Below the pieces are notes generated by a model. The model was not told where the DNA came from. It did no database searches and saw only the letters and a list, made by a program, of their open reading frames with translations. A stretch of DNA of 64,000 nucleotides from Motacilla alba alba. Its lineage: Eukaryota; Chordata; Aves; Passeriformes; Motacillidae. Location of the stretch: NCBI RefSeq assembly GCF_015832195.1, contig NC_052018.1, positions 66,835,666 through 66,899,665 on the forward strand. Direction: 5' to 3'. Positions 12,943 through 25,763 of this stretch are shown in pieces (position 1 is the first letter of the stretch; each line of letters starts with the position of its first letter). A program made the translations under genes and the position numbers.

Positions 12943-12948
12943 GAAAGC
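12943..12948. repeat. Target-site duplication, right copy (GAAAGC)
   Basis: The partner of the repeat at 12517-12522. The intact pair suggests a moderately young insertion. Confidence 0.8.
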
Positions 12949-15129
12949 AATTCACCTGGATAGCCACCTGTGCCTTGCAGATGAGGTATCTTACAGAAGC
13001 ACCCAGAGAATAAGGCTGTCAACTCCTTTTTGCAAAACGTTTTAATTGCCTTATTCAGAGATTGCAGCCAAGCCTGTATGCCATTCCTTTAAGTTTTGTT
13101 ACTTTCTGTTTGCAGCAACAAAACATGCTGATATTCTTCTATATACTTCCATGGGCTGCCCTGAACTAAGGCACTTATTTCTCCTGTCCTGATCCATAAA
13201 AATGATAAACCAACCTATTGCTGGCACTGGTATCATAATGAAGCCTAGCATATGTCTTGATATAATTACCCAAGTATGTGTTTGGGGATTTGTTTGTTTG
13301 TTTATTCTATGCATCCTTTGCCTTCTTGAGGACATGAAGGCAGACTTTTCCCACCTGAAATATTCAGCTTTCTTTATGCACAATTAGTGCTTCCCTGTAG
13401 CTATCCTCCTCTAAATCTTCCAGGGGCTCCAATGACCCTACCCACCTTCTTTTTGGCTCCAATGACTACTATCATTAACCCTGCACTCAGTACTTTCCCT
13501 CCAAAGTATTAACCCTATTTTAGCCTCAACTGTATTAACAATTAACCCCATGAAGTTCCTACCCCTGATATCTGCCCCTTTTCTTCCCCACGCATAGCGC
13601 TACCATACAGGCCCTGCCTTCCTCGTGCCTTTGGAGGGCTGCCTTTCTTGGAAGGAAATGGACTTTGGGCAAACCTTGCTCTGTGCTAGGGCAAGTCTAG
13701 GACTTGACACAATTGGAAGAGCCCAAAATGACATTTCTGGGCTTGCTGTAAGGCAAATATGGGTCCCAGCAAAGCAGTGTTCTTCCAGTTGTCTGAGTTA
13801 ATAATATTTAATTGAGTTATTTAATTGAGTAGCTTCCTTCCTAACTTAAAAGCTTGCGGAGTTTGCATGTTTATCTATATCTCACCTTCTGAATGTCAGT
13901 AAGATCACTGCTATCCCAGAAAACATTGTGTCAGAATTGGATACAGCACAGCATGAGGGCAGGGATGGTCAGCACCGCACAGCTTTCCTATAAAGAGAAA
14001 ACAGGGCTAAACATGGGAGAGACAGATGCAGAATGGTATAAAGAGCAGTGAAATGATGATGGCGAGGGAAAATACGAAGGGAGAACAGTTTGCTCAGGGT
14101 CTTCACAATGCAGCGAACAACTGATATCAGATCAGCAAAAGGAAATAATGGTTCATGACTGTGTAGTTATGTTGTGGTGGTGTTTACAGCAGACTGCTTC
14201 AGAGGCCACAAGAATTAATAAATTGAAGAGATTTTGGAATTAAGCTTTGTTTGTGACTGCTAAAAAGATTATGGTGTGAGTGCAGGCTTTATATCAGGAC
14301 ATGCTTAAACCACAGAGAGCTGGAAGAATGTACAGGGGAAAAGGTTTCATACTCATTCCACAACATAGTTAAGATGCATCTGAAGCACAGATACTGGGAT
14401 GAAAAACCCCTTAGTCTGACCTTACACAACTGTTCTGATGTTAATGAATTTGGGAGACTTACTGGAAGACTGGAAGGTGCAGCTTGTGTTTCCTTCCTTG
14501 TATCTAATTTTTTCCATAGTGAGGACCAATGGTAACAACAGGGATTTAGCCACAGTGATCAAATATGAGGTCACTTATACCTAAGAACAATCTGTGGTAC
14601 CTCAAACCCCAGTGTAATTGTCCAGAACGCTGTAAGAATTGAAATTGAACAGGAAAGGGCCTTTCCATTAAAAACTCAGCAGCTCACTACTGTGTTACCC
14701 TACAGGACGTCTCTAACTTCAACAGTTGCCAACAGCAGCTGCTGAAGGATCATCTCTCCTGGCTGACACTCCATTTTCATACACAATTTATGGTGCTTAA
14801 TGTTAATACATAGCCATAAACAGATGCTGCTTTTCTCCTTGCATGTGATAATGAACCTTGTGACAAAGCCAGGAGTACGTGATGAGAAGGAAAGGAAGCA
14901 GAACTGTTTTCATTGTAAGGGTCACCTCACCACAGGGAGACTTTGGTGAATTAAGCACCTGCGCAGTGGGTGACATAATGGGGCTCAGATGCTGTCCTTG
15001 ACCTCCCACCCTTTCCTTCCAGCTTTCCACTAATGCCTTACAAAGTGGGAAACAGAGAAACTATCCGTGCCATTTAGTCCAGACAAATTCCAAGTATCTA
15101 CTTTCTCACTGTTATTCCAGTTACTAATT
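12949..15129. other. Intergenic DNA, no gene recognised
   Basis: No exon or repeat family was recognised. A perfect 13-bp tandem duplication TATTTAATTGAGT lies at 13805-13817 and 13818-13830, and each unit contains a TAATTGA homeodomain-type core. Confidence 0.6.
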
Positions 15130-15800
15130 TTTCAGGATAGAAACAATTGAGAAACAATCACAGCAGACATGGCCAGACATCTAACTCCTCTCTGGGAGAG
15201 GCTGGGGGCTGCCACAGCTTGGAGGGGGATGCCCGGTGGAGCATCCTCAGCACTGGCAGCCAGCCCACAGTGCTCGCTGGCCCCTTCTCCAGCAAGTCCT
15301 CCTGGTACACGTTCCTCCAGGCTCTGCTTTGCCACCATTCCCAACAAATAAACGGCTCTTTGCAGCCCAGAAAGCCCATGCTCACCACCCACAGACTCCT
15401 GCACACTGGACTCTGCTCCCTGCCGTTTTTTCCTACAGGGAACAGGCTAAAAATCCCTCCGCCAGTGCCACGTTTTTCCACGGAAAGCGCCTGCTGCGAT
15501 TAAGTATGTGCGCACGAGGGAGGTTTCCAAGCTTGAGCAATCCATCTGGCAGCAGCATGCACCGCTATAAGATCGTTCCCGCAGCACAGGACCCAGAGCT
15601 GATTTAATTGCATTAGTCACCACCAGCAGCACCGCTGATCTTGGACCCAGAGTGCTGGCCAGCCAGCAAGCCTCATGGTTATTTTAACTTTGTTTGCTTG
15701 ACCTTTCCAGTGGTCCAGACCCCTCGAGGAGCTGAAGAATGCTTCATTCCCCGCTGCTGCCTCTGAAACGCAGGGCCAAGTGTTAGGCTGAATATCAGAA
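15130..15800. other. GC-rich block of unknown nature
   Basis: This block is clearly more GC-rich than its flanks, with scattered CpGs (for example around 15460-15570: CCACGTTT, TGCGCACGAGG and a TATA-like CTATAAG near 15564). Several frames stay open at once on both strands (up to 123 codons), which reflects composition rather than a gene. An AATAAACGG poly-A-like signal lies near 15346. It could be a conserved regulatory element, an old LTR remnant or an unannotated non-coding exon; the sequence alone does not decide. Confidence 0.35.
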
Positions 15801-18558
15801 TGCACAGGCTGAGTAATGGTTCATCTTCACAAGGGGAAAATTTGCCTCTTACAGACTGACTTTAAAGAAACCAGTTTTAGCATAGTGATTGAATTCGATG
15901 AGAAGGAAGGAAATGGAGCTGGCTAATGTTTATTGTTCTGAGGATCATTAAACATTTCTTTATTTTGTTTATTAGCTGTGAGATTTCTTTATAGGCAAAT
16001 AAATTCACAGATCTGCAGAACAGAACCAGACTCATGTTTTCCCAAAGTTTGTGAGTTTTCAACTCATGTTATCCACTGATTTAAACAGGATATAAGGAAA
16101 GAAGATAAAAAAGTTGTATCCTGGGAGAAAGTTTTGAAAATCCAGCAGGTAGCAGTCTCTTTCAGGTAGATCATTCAAAGATACATATTGTATATCTAAT
16201 ATGTTACTTTCTGTGATTCCTAACACTGTAGACAAAGCATTGCACAATTTTAAGTAAGTCTCCAAAAAGTACTTCTAAAAAGCTGTTTACTGCCAGACCA
16301 TTATTTTTTTAACCTCTTAAGCCAAACTCCCTCATTCTGCACAGCATCTGGGGAGGAAATTATTGTTCAAACTGCCAATGTCAAGACAGATGCCAGACAA
16401 ACTTAGCTGCGTAGCAGTGATTTCTCATTCATTGCTGTCTGAACAGCACACTCATCCTGGAGTCCTGTGCTCCTCAACTTCCAAGAGAGCACTTGTCAGA
16501 GCTGAGCTGACACAAGAATTTGTACATAAGGAGCCATAACACAACTTGCTTTTATTTGGGAAGATTTACTCCTCTCATCAAGTGGGTTACTGCCACATGG
16601 CAGGTTCAAAATTAAGGCAAAACTAGAAGAAATTCACACCAAATGATCTAAAAAATGATCTATAAAACTGTGATACTAACACGTAAGTCATATAGAAGTA
16701 AGTATAAAATAGATAAAATTTATTCAATTATACCTGATATTATGCAACTCCATACCCTATGGGTTTTGAAAGACCAGCAGAAAACATATAAATCTGATAG
16801 CCCAAAACAGGCTACTAGAAGAATCAGATCTCTGTTTAAATAATCTTTTTCTCACAATATCTTGGTAAATTCTGACAATTTATTATTTTTAAAAGATCCC
16901 ACACTGCTGAGTTTTGAGGATGACAGTGATGATCTAAATGTGCTAGTGGGATATTTGTTCTTACTTCAACAGCGAGTTCGTAGGCTGATGCTTCTGAAAA
17001 AGCAGAACCCTTGGGTTAAGGCTGCTCTTTGCTGGAAATACTTTACTGTTTGAAACTTCCTGATTAACGCTTCTAGGGATTCTGTAAATAGCTGGGGAGG
17101 AAAACATCTGTGCTCAGATAAAAGACATTTGTGGATTTGCTGTCAGAGATGTGCAGTTCCAAGAGCAGCATCACTAAGTGAACCCTATGAACCAAAGGAG
17201 ATGGCTGTGAAAATGATGCCTGCAGTCACACAAGGAGCAAGAGGGACAAACAGACAGTCACCTGCAGACCCTGGAGGTTAGTTACTCTGGCAAACTATCC
17301 AGTGAAATTTTTAATAGGAAGAGCGATAACATTTAAATTCCTCTAGATTTGTTGTTGCTCAGTTTTACTCTAACCAGGGAGTCAGGGCAAGCAGCTGTGT
17401 TTTCAAAATCCACATTTTTATAGTGTGAAATTGCTTCACAGTCTTAGGGGAGGGGAAGGTGCTGAGGTTAGGTTTTAGCAGAAAGGTAACTTTTCAGACT
17501 TCTTTTAGCTAACTAAAACTTGATAACCTTTCTTCCTGTACTGCCACATAAAAATATATGGTATGGCTCTGTCCCAGCTCCTGAGGTTAAGAGCTCCAAC
17601 TCCAGCTCCACTCTGAAATGCTACTCTGTAAAAAAAAAAAAAAAAAATCCATATTTATTGGTTCTAAGTCACTCAAACCTCAGATCTGCTCTACCTAAAA
17701 AAAAAAAAATGTTTTTTCTAGCTGCTGGTGCTTAAACTGCACCTGACTCACAAATCATCTCTCACAGGCTTCGGCTGTACCTTCACTGCGCCTGTGAGGC
17801 ATCTCAGTGGGATAAGATTATGGATGAGGCAGTCGGTGCCAGGAGGAACACAGCCTGTCTTTCACAGCCCTGAGAGGGTCTGCAGGGCTAGCAGTACTAT
17901 AAAACAGCTTTTTTTAGTCATGAGCTGAATGCATTCGATCTGCTGGTTAGCTGAAACGTTCTGGAATTCACATGAGGTTGTGTTAAATACCCCAAGAGCA
18001 GAGGTGAGTGGTGGTACATGTTCATCAGGTAGTTAATAGAAAAGGTCACTATTCTCCCTTTAACAGGCTGGGCCACCTCCCTCACAGCACCTCTGGCTTT
18101 CTCTCCAACATGCCTCTCAGCAGAGACAGTGCAGTTACATTACATGAACCACAAAGTCCTGCTGGAAGGAAGAAATGTCTCCATGGAATAGTAATTTAAG
18201 TTACACTATTTACTTTCTTTAAATGTGGTTTTGTGACCTTATAATGGGAAGTCATCTCAGAAGACAGATCTCTCACAGCTTTCTAGCGCACCAAGGAAAG
18301 GCAAGTTCACTCCCAGGGAAGGAGCTTAGCCTGTGGCCACAGCCATAAGGAGGATGTGCTATCCAGGGTGCCACCAGTCTGACCCTTATGCCACCAACCA
18401 CCAGGCCTATCTGCAGGAAATGCTTGGGCCCTGCTGTTGGAGAGGCTGGGAGACACTAAAATATATGAGGGGAATGCCAAGCCCATGCTGGGTGCAGAAG
18501 GGAGCATGAAGCAGCAAGGACAAAAGCTGAAGCAGGTTTGAGGAGCTGGACTGAGCTC

Positions 18559-18562
<4 letters not shown>
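15801..18562. other. Intergenic DNA, no gene recognised
   Basis: AT-rich DNA with A runs near 17631-17647 and 17697-17709. No coding exon, RNA gene or known repeat was recognised. Confidence 0.6.

Positions 18563-18604
<42 letters not shown>
18563..18604 (+). repeat. Poly-A homopolymer, 42 bp
   Basis: An uninterrupted run of 42 A residues preceded by AATT and followed by GGGCGGGG. It is the longest homopolymer in the window. No upstream mRNA-like sequence was recognised that would make it the tail of a processed pseudogene, and retrocopies are rare in birds because CR1 does not prime on poly-A. The true length is likely to vary between individuals or reads. Confidence 0.95.
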
Positions 18605-18608
<4 letters not shown>

Positions 18609-21600
18609 GGGGATGGCTCCTGTGAAAATTGCTAATTAGCTCTCGTTTGCAGGGAGTTTAGGGGTTTTGTCAGAGGCACACAGGGAGAGCTCTGAACTGG
18701 TTTTGCTGAGGTAAACTCTGTCCTGATGTTGAGGTACTGTGCAGTGGGGTTTCTGCAATGGGGAAGGTGAGCAGGTTTTAAGGTCTTTTAGCTTTAGTTA
18801 TAAGTTTTCATTGTAGTTAAACTCTTTATGTTTGCCCAAGCATTGGGGGAAGTCTCTTAGCCTGTTTTCCTTTTCAATATGTTGTATTTCTTTTTCTTGT
18901 CTATGGTCTCTCCTACAAGGTTTTACCTTCCAGATCTGCTTTTCCCCCTTCAGTAATGTGTCAATTTTTCTCTCTCATCTATGGATGTGTGACTTTGCCT
19001 ATAATTAATAATAAGGTTCAGTGCTTTGTCACACAAGGTCATTTTCCTTGCATTACAAATGTTCATAAATGTCCTATTCTGAACCATTTTGATCTGTGTT
19101 CTCACTTAGTAGGCTGATAAGAAACTATTTGCTGAATAACTGCCCATATCTTTTCAAGCAGTCCACTTTATAGAGGAAAAATTTGGCAGCTGCTTAATTT
19201 ATTAAATCAATGCCAGTGCAATTATGCTTTTAAACAGGTGAAGTCTTTTGTGGAAGGGAGCTATATCTGCCTAGTATAGGCCATCAAAGTCATCATAAAT
19301 TGGTTTTAAGTGTCAAAACCACAGTAAAGAATTGCTATGTGACTACTAAATGCATTGTCGTCTTTAAGCTGTAAGAACTAAACCATCCCCTACCCTCTAG
19401 GAAGGAAGATATCGTTTCTCAACCACTACATCTTCAGTATGTGAAAGTTTAAGATGGTCTCTTGTGCTGTAGCACAAGTTTTACACAATGCTGAACCAGG
19501 AAGCAGTTATTTCAGTTTTATTTTGAGGTTAAGAGGCATCTGAACCTTTATCATAGGTCCTAGGAATACACATATATATATATAATGTTTCTAATTCACT
19601 TAAATCTCAGTAAACAGGGTTATGCTTACAACAACAAAAATAAGTTTGGAAGCTGTAGTGGAAGGCAAGAGGATATAAGTAGAATATTTCACAGCACTTA
19701 GGAAAAGCTAATGCCTTCTAATTAGGAGAAAGTGTGTGGTTGTGAGGTGTGTGGGACCAGTCTCCCATTTAACCTCACCAATAGCACACAGGAGAAGAGG
19801 CTGAGTTCCCACCAGCTGGTGCTGGCACCGTGTGCTGTGGAAATTAGAGGAAGGTTTTTTCAAAAGAGGGGGGAAATGAATGTCACAAGATGGATGAAGA
19901 CTACACTCCTTGTTGGTTTTGTTTTATTGTTGTCCTCGCTCCAGGGAGCACAAGATCATTGACTTCAGCCTGACCCAAGCTATTAGTGGCTGTAATTTCT
20001 ACCATCCCTTACTTTAGGAAGATTTACCAGAGCATCATTTCTTGAAGTGACAGCTCTTGTAAACAGATGATGATGGATTACCTGTGGGAATTACTTCTCC
20101 TGTATGTAGTGCTGTTGGAGGGTAATAACTGCCAGGTAGCTGGCAGCTACAAAAATCCAGTGGGAGCAGAGGGACTAAAGAAACTTAACCTTCATTCTAC
20201 TCTTCATGCCCTGCAACAGCTTGACTTTTGGTGGAGTATAGAAAACATGCTGTTTGCATTGCCCATACAGTGATAATGCTTAAACACCACATCTGCTGAA
20301 ACAAGAGGCTGGGATGTAAAAGGAGAAGAAAAGGGAGATGACTGTAGCTTTCTCCCACACAGAGGTAACAGCACTGCACACTCATTCTGTTCCCTTCTGC
20401 AGCACTGATTGTATCTCCAAAGCTCTCCAGCAAATCCACTCATCCAATGCCATCTGCATTTACCATTTCACAAAAACATCTGTCTGATTAAGACCAGAAC
20501 ATGCTGCTTGTCAAGACCCAGTCTAGGATATCAAAGGATCAGGCTGGTAGAGCAAGAACGCTGTCTGGAAATGGGTACAGGTTTTTGGGGATGGAGCTGC
20601 AACCAGTTTCAACTTCTGCCAGCACTCACAGATGCTCTCCCCACCAACAGGCAAGCCTTGCTTGTGCTGCCAACCACCTGGCTAGACAACACCTCAGCTG
20701 CTCCACTGACACCCCCTCATGTAGCACCACACACCCCCATCCTGCCTGCCAGCCTTCTTGGGATATGCTCAACAGCTTGAGTGTTGAGAACATACTTACC
20801 ATGTTTTAAGAAGAGAGTTCTTTAAAAATAGGGAACAGGTGTCTTTACTTCTTTTTCCCCCCAAGTCTCTCTCCTAAATAAGCATGTTGAGTAAAGAACT
20901 GTAAAAATGATGCTCTCTTCTCCCCTTGCTTTCAACTCTAACAGACATCTTTAGAATCCAATCTGGTCAAAAAAAGCCAGAAGTAGCAAAGGTTTCTTTC
21001 TCACCTCACAAAAGTGCAGTCTTCTGATGGCAACCTTCAAGATCATGCATCTGTTGCTTATCATCATATTTAATGAACTTAAGGACATTTCAAGCACCTC
21101 TTTTTATGAAACGCAGAACAGACAGAGTGAGTTTTCTATATAAATCACTGAAGATTTGAGACACACCTACAGTAAGCCAACAAACAACAGCTTTTGTTTA
21201 GTTAATTCCATGGAAGAGTATTTTACTAATCTTCTGTATTGTGGGAAAAACCTGCTTTCATTGGAATACAGAGGACATGCAACATTCTTCCAGTATTAAG
21301 ATATGAAACATGCATATCTTGGCTTGTAGTTTGTTGAATCTTACCACAGGACTCATGCTTGGCAGTGTTTTGAGGTTGGGGTTGAGGTTTATTTTGGTTC
21401 TCCTTTTTTTTTTTTTTTTAAGTGGACACATTAGTAAAAAAACGGCCTAACATCAGGGAGGACAGACTGGTAATGTCTAGGAGCTGGTGAGCCTCCAAGT
21501 GAATAACTGGGTCTTTTCTAGTGCAATTCATGGCCCTTCTCTTCTACCAGGGCCTGACAGAAAAATTAAGAGGCTGTGTTTATGTACTATCATGCTACAT

Positions 21601-24600
21601 GTGCTATGTCTGTGATTTCTGACCACAGCTACCTCTACCCTACCCCACAAAAGACTGACTGGTGTGATAAGAAACACAGATAACAGTGGGAGCATTTTGT
21701 GCAGGCAGGAATGCAGGAGATTTGGGACATGGGTGATGCTGAAGTGTGAGCGAGGTCCATACAAGTGGGCACACTGGTGCCGAGCCTGGCTCCATGGCTG
21801 AGGTGCAGAGCTGCTCAGGTTGCTCTGTGCTTCACAGCTGGGACATCCCCGGAGAGCTCTCCTGCTGCAGCACTCAGCATCCTACCTTGAGACAGGCTCC
21901 AGAGAGTCACACCACGCTCTGCACCACAGCGGCAGCCCCTGCAGAGCTGGACAGCTAAGCGGAGCATGGCAAAGGTGTCCAGTGACAGTGCACTGGGTAT
22001 AAGATCTCCTGGCTGGGTTCTGACCTGAGCTGCTGGGCTGTGTCTGTGGGCTGTCTCTGGGTCATGCTGGGCTGTCTCTGTGTTCCCAAGTCTCTGCTGT
22101 GCTGGTAACGTTTTTGCCCCGGACTCCTGCCTAGAGCCTCCCCAAAGCTGGGCAGTGCTGTGTTAGAGGGGCAGTTGAAGGGAATGACCCCCACCCATAA
22201 TTTAAATATGCAAAACCACAGGAATTTGGTCATAAGGGTGTTGTCTACTACACTTCTAGAAGTACTGAACCATCTCTAATGATCATATTGACTTTTCTTC
22301 TTGATACCAGACTCAAGCCCTCTGGGAATTTAAGAATTTTTGAATATGTAGATCAACATACATATATACTAAATGGTGTTGTCATGACCCATTTTCTGTA
22401 ATGCTTCTAGTTGTGTGCTGGATATAAGAGTTTGAGGAACCTTGTTTACAAGTTAATGACAAATCCAAGAGACCACACAGTGCAGCACACTAAGCAAGAG
22501 ATTTCATCCATGACCCGTGTCATGTGGTGTCCCCAAGCTCCTGAGGCTACATGGGGAGACTGAAATGCCAACCATTATATTTTCAGATAGATGTTTTCAA
22601 GTGTCCATTTTGACCTTTCTTGACTACCTGTTGTACATTGTAAATGCTGCAAGAATTCCCTAAGGGCTCCCACACTAGCATTAGCTAGTGGCAACTTCTC
22701 CCTTCCCCTTAGGTTAGTAAGTGAAAGAAGAGGTGCAGAGACAGACTCCAAAAACACATTAGGATCTCCTGAGAGAAGGTCCTGCATGAACCTACTCAGA
22801 TATATTGTTTATTAAATGTGGTCTGGAGAAATCTGCAAAGTATGTTTCTTTTCTATCAAATCATGCTGAATACCATGGAGGTTGCAGAGTATTGTACATG
22901 GCACGCAGTAAAGACAGAATCAGGAGGCATTCAGCAAAACCAACACAAAGCTTGATTGTTTGATTAATTTTCCCCCATTGAAAAAGCAGATAAGGGTTCA
23001 GGATATCTAGCAGCATGCTAACTTTAGGCAAATAATGCAGGAAAATCTATGAGGTGCAATGACAAATAGAGTTTCTGTGAGCACTATCTCTTGGACATTT
23101 TTATGTTTAGATCTCTGTTTATTATCTGTTTTATTGCGTCTGAGTGTTTCTCCTATCCTCTTTAAAACCTGAGACAGCCCCCCAGAAAAAGAAAGGATTG
23201 AAAAAACCAGTTAATAACCAATAACACGCAAATAAAAAGGTGATATGGGAGTCTAGCGCATTTTTTTAACTAGCCATTAGTTTCATCATTGTCCAATATA
23301 GAATACATATAAACTATATGGACACTGTACACATACATTCCTACATGTAGTTTGGCATTTAAGATTGGATCATTTTCAATTGGTGACCTAATCATCCTGT
23401 CTTAGCTCCACCTCCTGTGCATGCCTCACTGCTCCTTGGTATATCTTTACATTTTCTTCATCACTGAAGCTCGCAGTGCACACTAAAATATCCATTGCCA
23501 AGAGAAATAATGTTCCTTGTGGTGTTTTTAGTGACAAAATTGGGGTTTTAAAGCTCAAGTGCTAGTGCTAAATTCATTACAATTACTTTTGGCGTCATAA
23601 AATGTAGGGCAGTGCATTCTCTTCAGAGAGAACGTGACAAATTAGGTAACGAAAAAAACCACTTTTCCACTCATTTTTATCAAACCTACTATACAGGAAG
23701 AAGGCACCCTGCAGAGAAACTGTTGGAAATTTATTTCAAAGGCAGGTTATAGATGATTGAGGAGAGACACAGTGAAATCTGGGATGAATGATCTGTCCCA
23801 AAGCCAAAAGATTTTGAAGGAAAAAGCTTAACCAGTTGGAAGAAGACAACAGATGATTTTGTCAGCTTGAATCAAGCAGCAGAGAAAAGCCCAATTTCCT
23901 GGGAATGCATGAAAGGAGGTATTTCCAAAAAAAAAAAAAAAAAATTAAAAAAAGAGGATGCTGTATCCAGATGGTCAAAATCACACAGTGAAAAACTGTC
24001 TTCAGCAGGTGGAGATTGCCAACCTTTTTAGAAGTGGTAATATCAACCTTCATCAGCCAAGGAACTGCAGAACTGGGTAGGAGGCATCAGAAAAACATGG
24101 AAGCACCACATTTTCCCCAGTCACTCAGTAGATGTCATTTCCCACTGTCTCAGTGCTGAAAGGTGCTATTTTCTGAGTGAAACAGTAAAACTGAGCTGCT
24201 GACCTCCATATCCATTCAGGAGAGATTACTGCCAGTTTTGCATAACTAAAAGTAGTGATTTCCACTCAGCATTTTTCTTTTTTCTTTTTTTTTTTTAACT
24301 TTTAACATTTCCAAGAGGACAGAATGTCTTAAAATTTCAAAAACAATAATATAGATGTAAATGTTGGTACTGAAATCTCTGAGCTGAAGAGGAAAATGGA
24401 GCTAGTTCAGAAGTCCTGCTTCCAACTCCTTCAGGCTATGGATGCCCTCTGAAGAAAACCACATGTAATTCTGTGACTGCTGTGGGATTAAGTGTTAGGA
24501 GCCTCTGGCAGTCAAGCAGGAGTGATTGCTGGCCTCAAAAGTTCCAGATGTGTAAAGCTTTCCTACCTTGTAAGGTAAAGGTCTAAGTAGAGCTCTTGTG

Positions 24601-25712
24601 ACTGCCTTACCAGGTCTTTAGGTACTGGTTTTCTCAGCTCCAGCTCTGGCTGCTGGTTTAAAATTCCAAGTGGAAACTTTTCCCTTCTGTACTCTCCTGA
24701 ATTTCCCATCTGGTCCTCTCTTCTACCAATGTTTTTTTCATATAAACCCTAAACATCTACCTAGCATTCCACATTTGTATTTCTGAGCCAATGACAACAA
24801 GATATGTGTGCAGTCATCTGCCTAGACTACTGATGTGAAGACTGAAGTACTCTGTGAGTGGGGCTTGGTTTGGTGGGCTCTTGCTGCTGTTTTCATGGGC
24901 AGAGTTCACTTCCTGTCTTCTGTTCATGCCATAATAATTTGGGAAGCAGATTCCCAGCCCAGCTGAAGGAGACCAGTGGGTTAGGAGTTGCTTTGACAGA
25001 TACTAACTCTATTAAAATCCATGGACCAGCTGATTCACATGAGAGCGCTGACTAAATAATAATAAACCTTCAAAAAGAAATCACCTTTCATTTTGGGATA
25101 AATGAACCCATTTCCATCTCCCAACTCTAGAATATTTTTCTAGATTGCCTTGAAAAAATTGTTGAGCTCATCACAAATATACAGAAAATAATAACTTGTG
25201 AACATTTTTTTGATTTTTTTTTCTACTCAGAAATGCCAAGTTAAAATCAGTTTGATTGTACAATCAGGTTGGTTCAGTGCTCTACGTGGAACATATACCT
25301 AAAGACAAAAATATGTATATTTTCTTTATTAGCTAACATGACTAAAATGATCAGCAGTTGAACAGTTAACAATGTTCACATTCTGTCTGTCATCTTCGGA
25401 TTTCAGAGTCAGTACTGTAAAGGGATGAACAGTTATATAGATGGAAAATTATTCTTTTGATTGTCTTTGGTCTCTTGAACATGAGACTACATCAGTCCTG
25501 TTTGATTCATATCTTCAATGATTTCTTCACAGCCATGACCCTGAGAAACATAATTTTATTTTAAATGGGATGTGAGAATTCAGAGCACTGACTTGACACC
25601 AAATTTAGTAATGACATAAAATACTGTGAGTATGCAGCACAAGAAATTTAAGAATTCAACTGAACATGCCCTTCTTCCTTCCACCTTGTTTTCTCCCTGT
25701 CATACTTAAGTT
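18605..25712. other. Intergenic DNA, no gene recognised
   Basis: About 7 kb of mostly AT-rich DNA. A T run lies near 21405-21420 and A/T runs near 23927-23955 and 24284-24296. A small imperfect GGGCTGTCTCTG-type minisatellite lies near 22033-22085. No exon or RNA gene was recognised. Confidence 0.6.
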
Positions 25713-25763
25713 CAGGTTGGCATTTTTTTATGCAGTAAACAGGTTGGCATTTGTTTATGCAGA
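25713..25763. repeat. 27-bp tandem duplication
   Basis: Two adjacent units share CAGGTTGGCATTT and TTTATGCAG, the first at 25713-25739 and the second from 25740. They differ mainly by a T/G change inside the T run, which indicates a recent local duplication. Confidence 0.85.

Noticed and set aside
18300..18604. Processed pseudogene ending in the 42-bp poly-A run
   Set aside because: No coding or mRNA-like sequence was recognised before the run, ATTAAA sits directly on the A tract instead of 10-30 bases before it, and no flanking target duplication was found.
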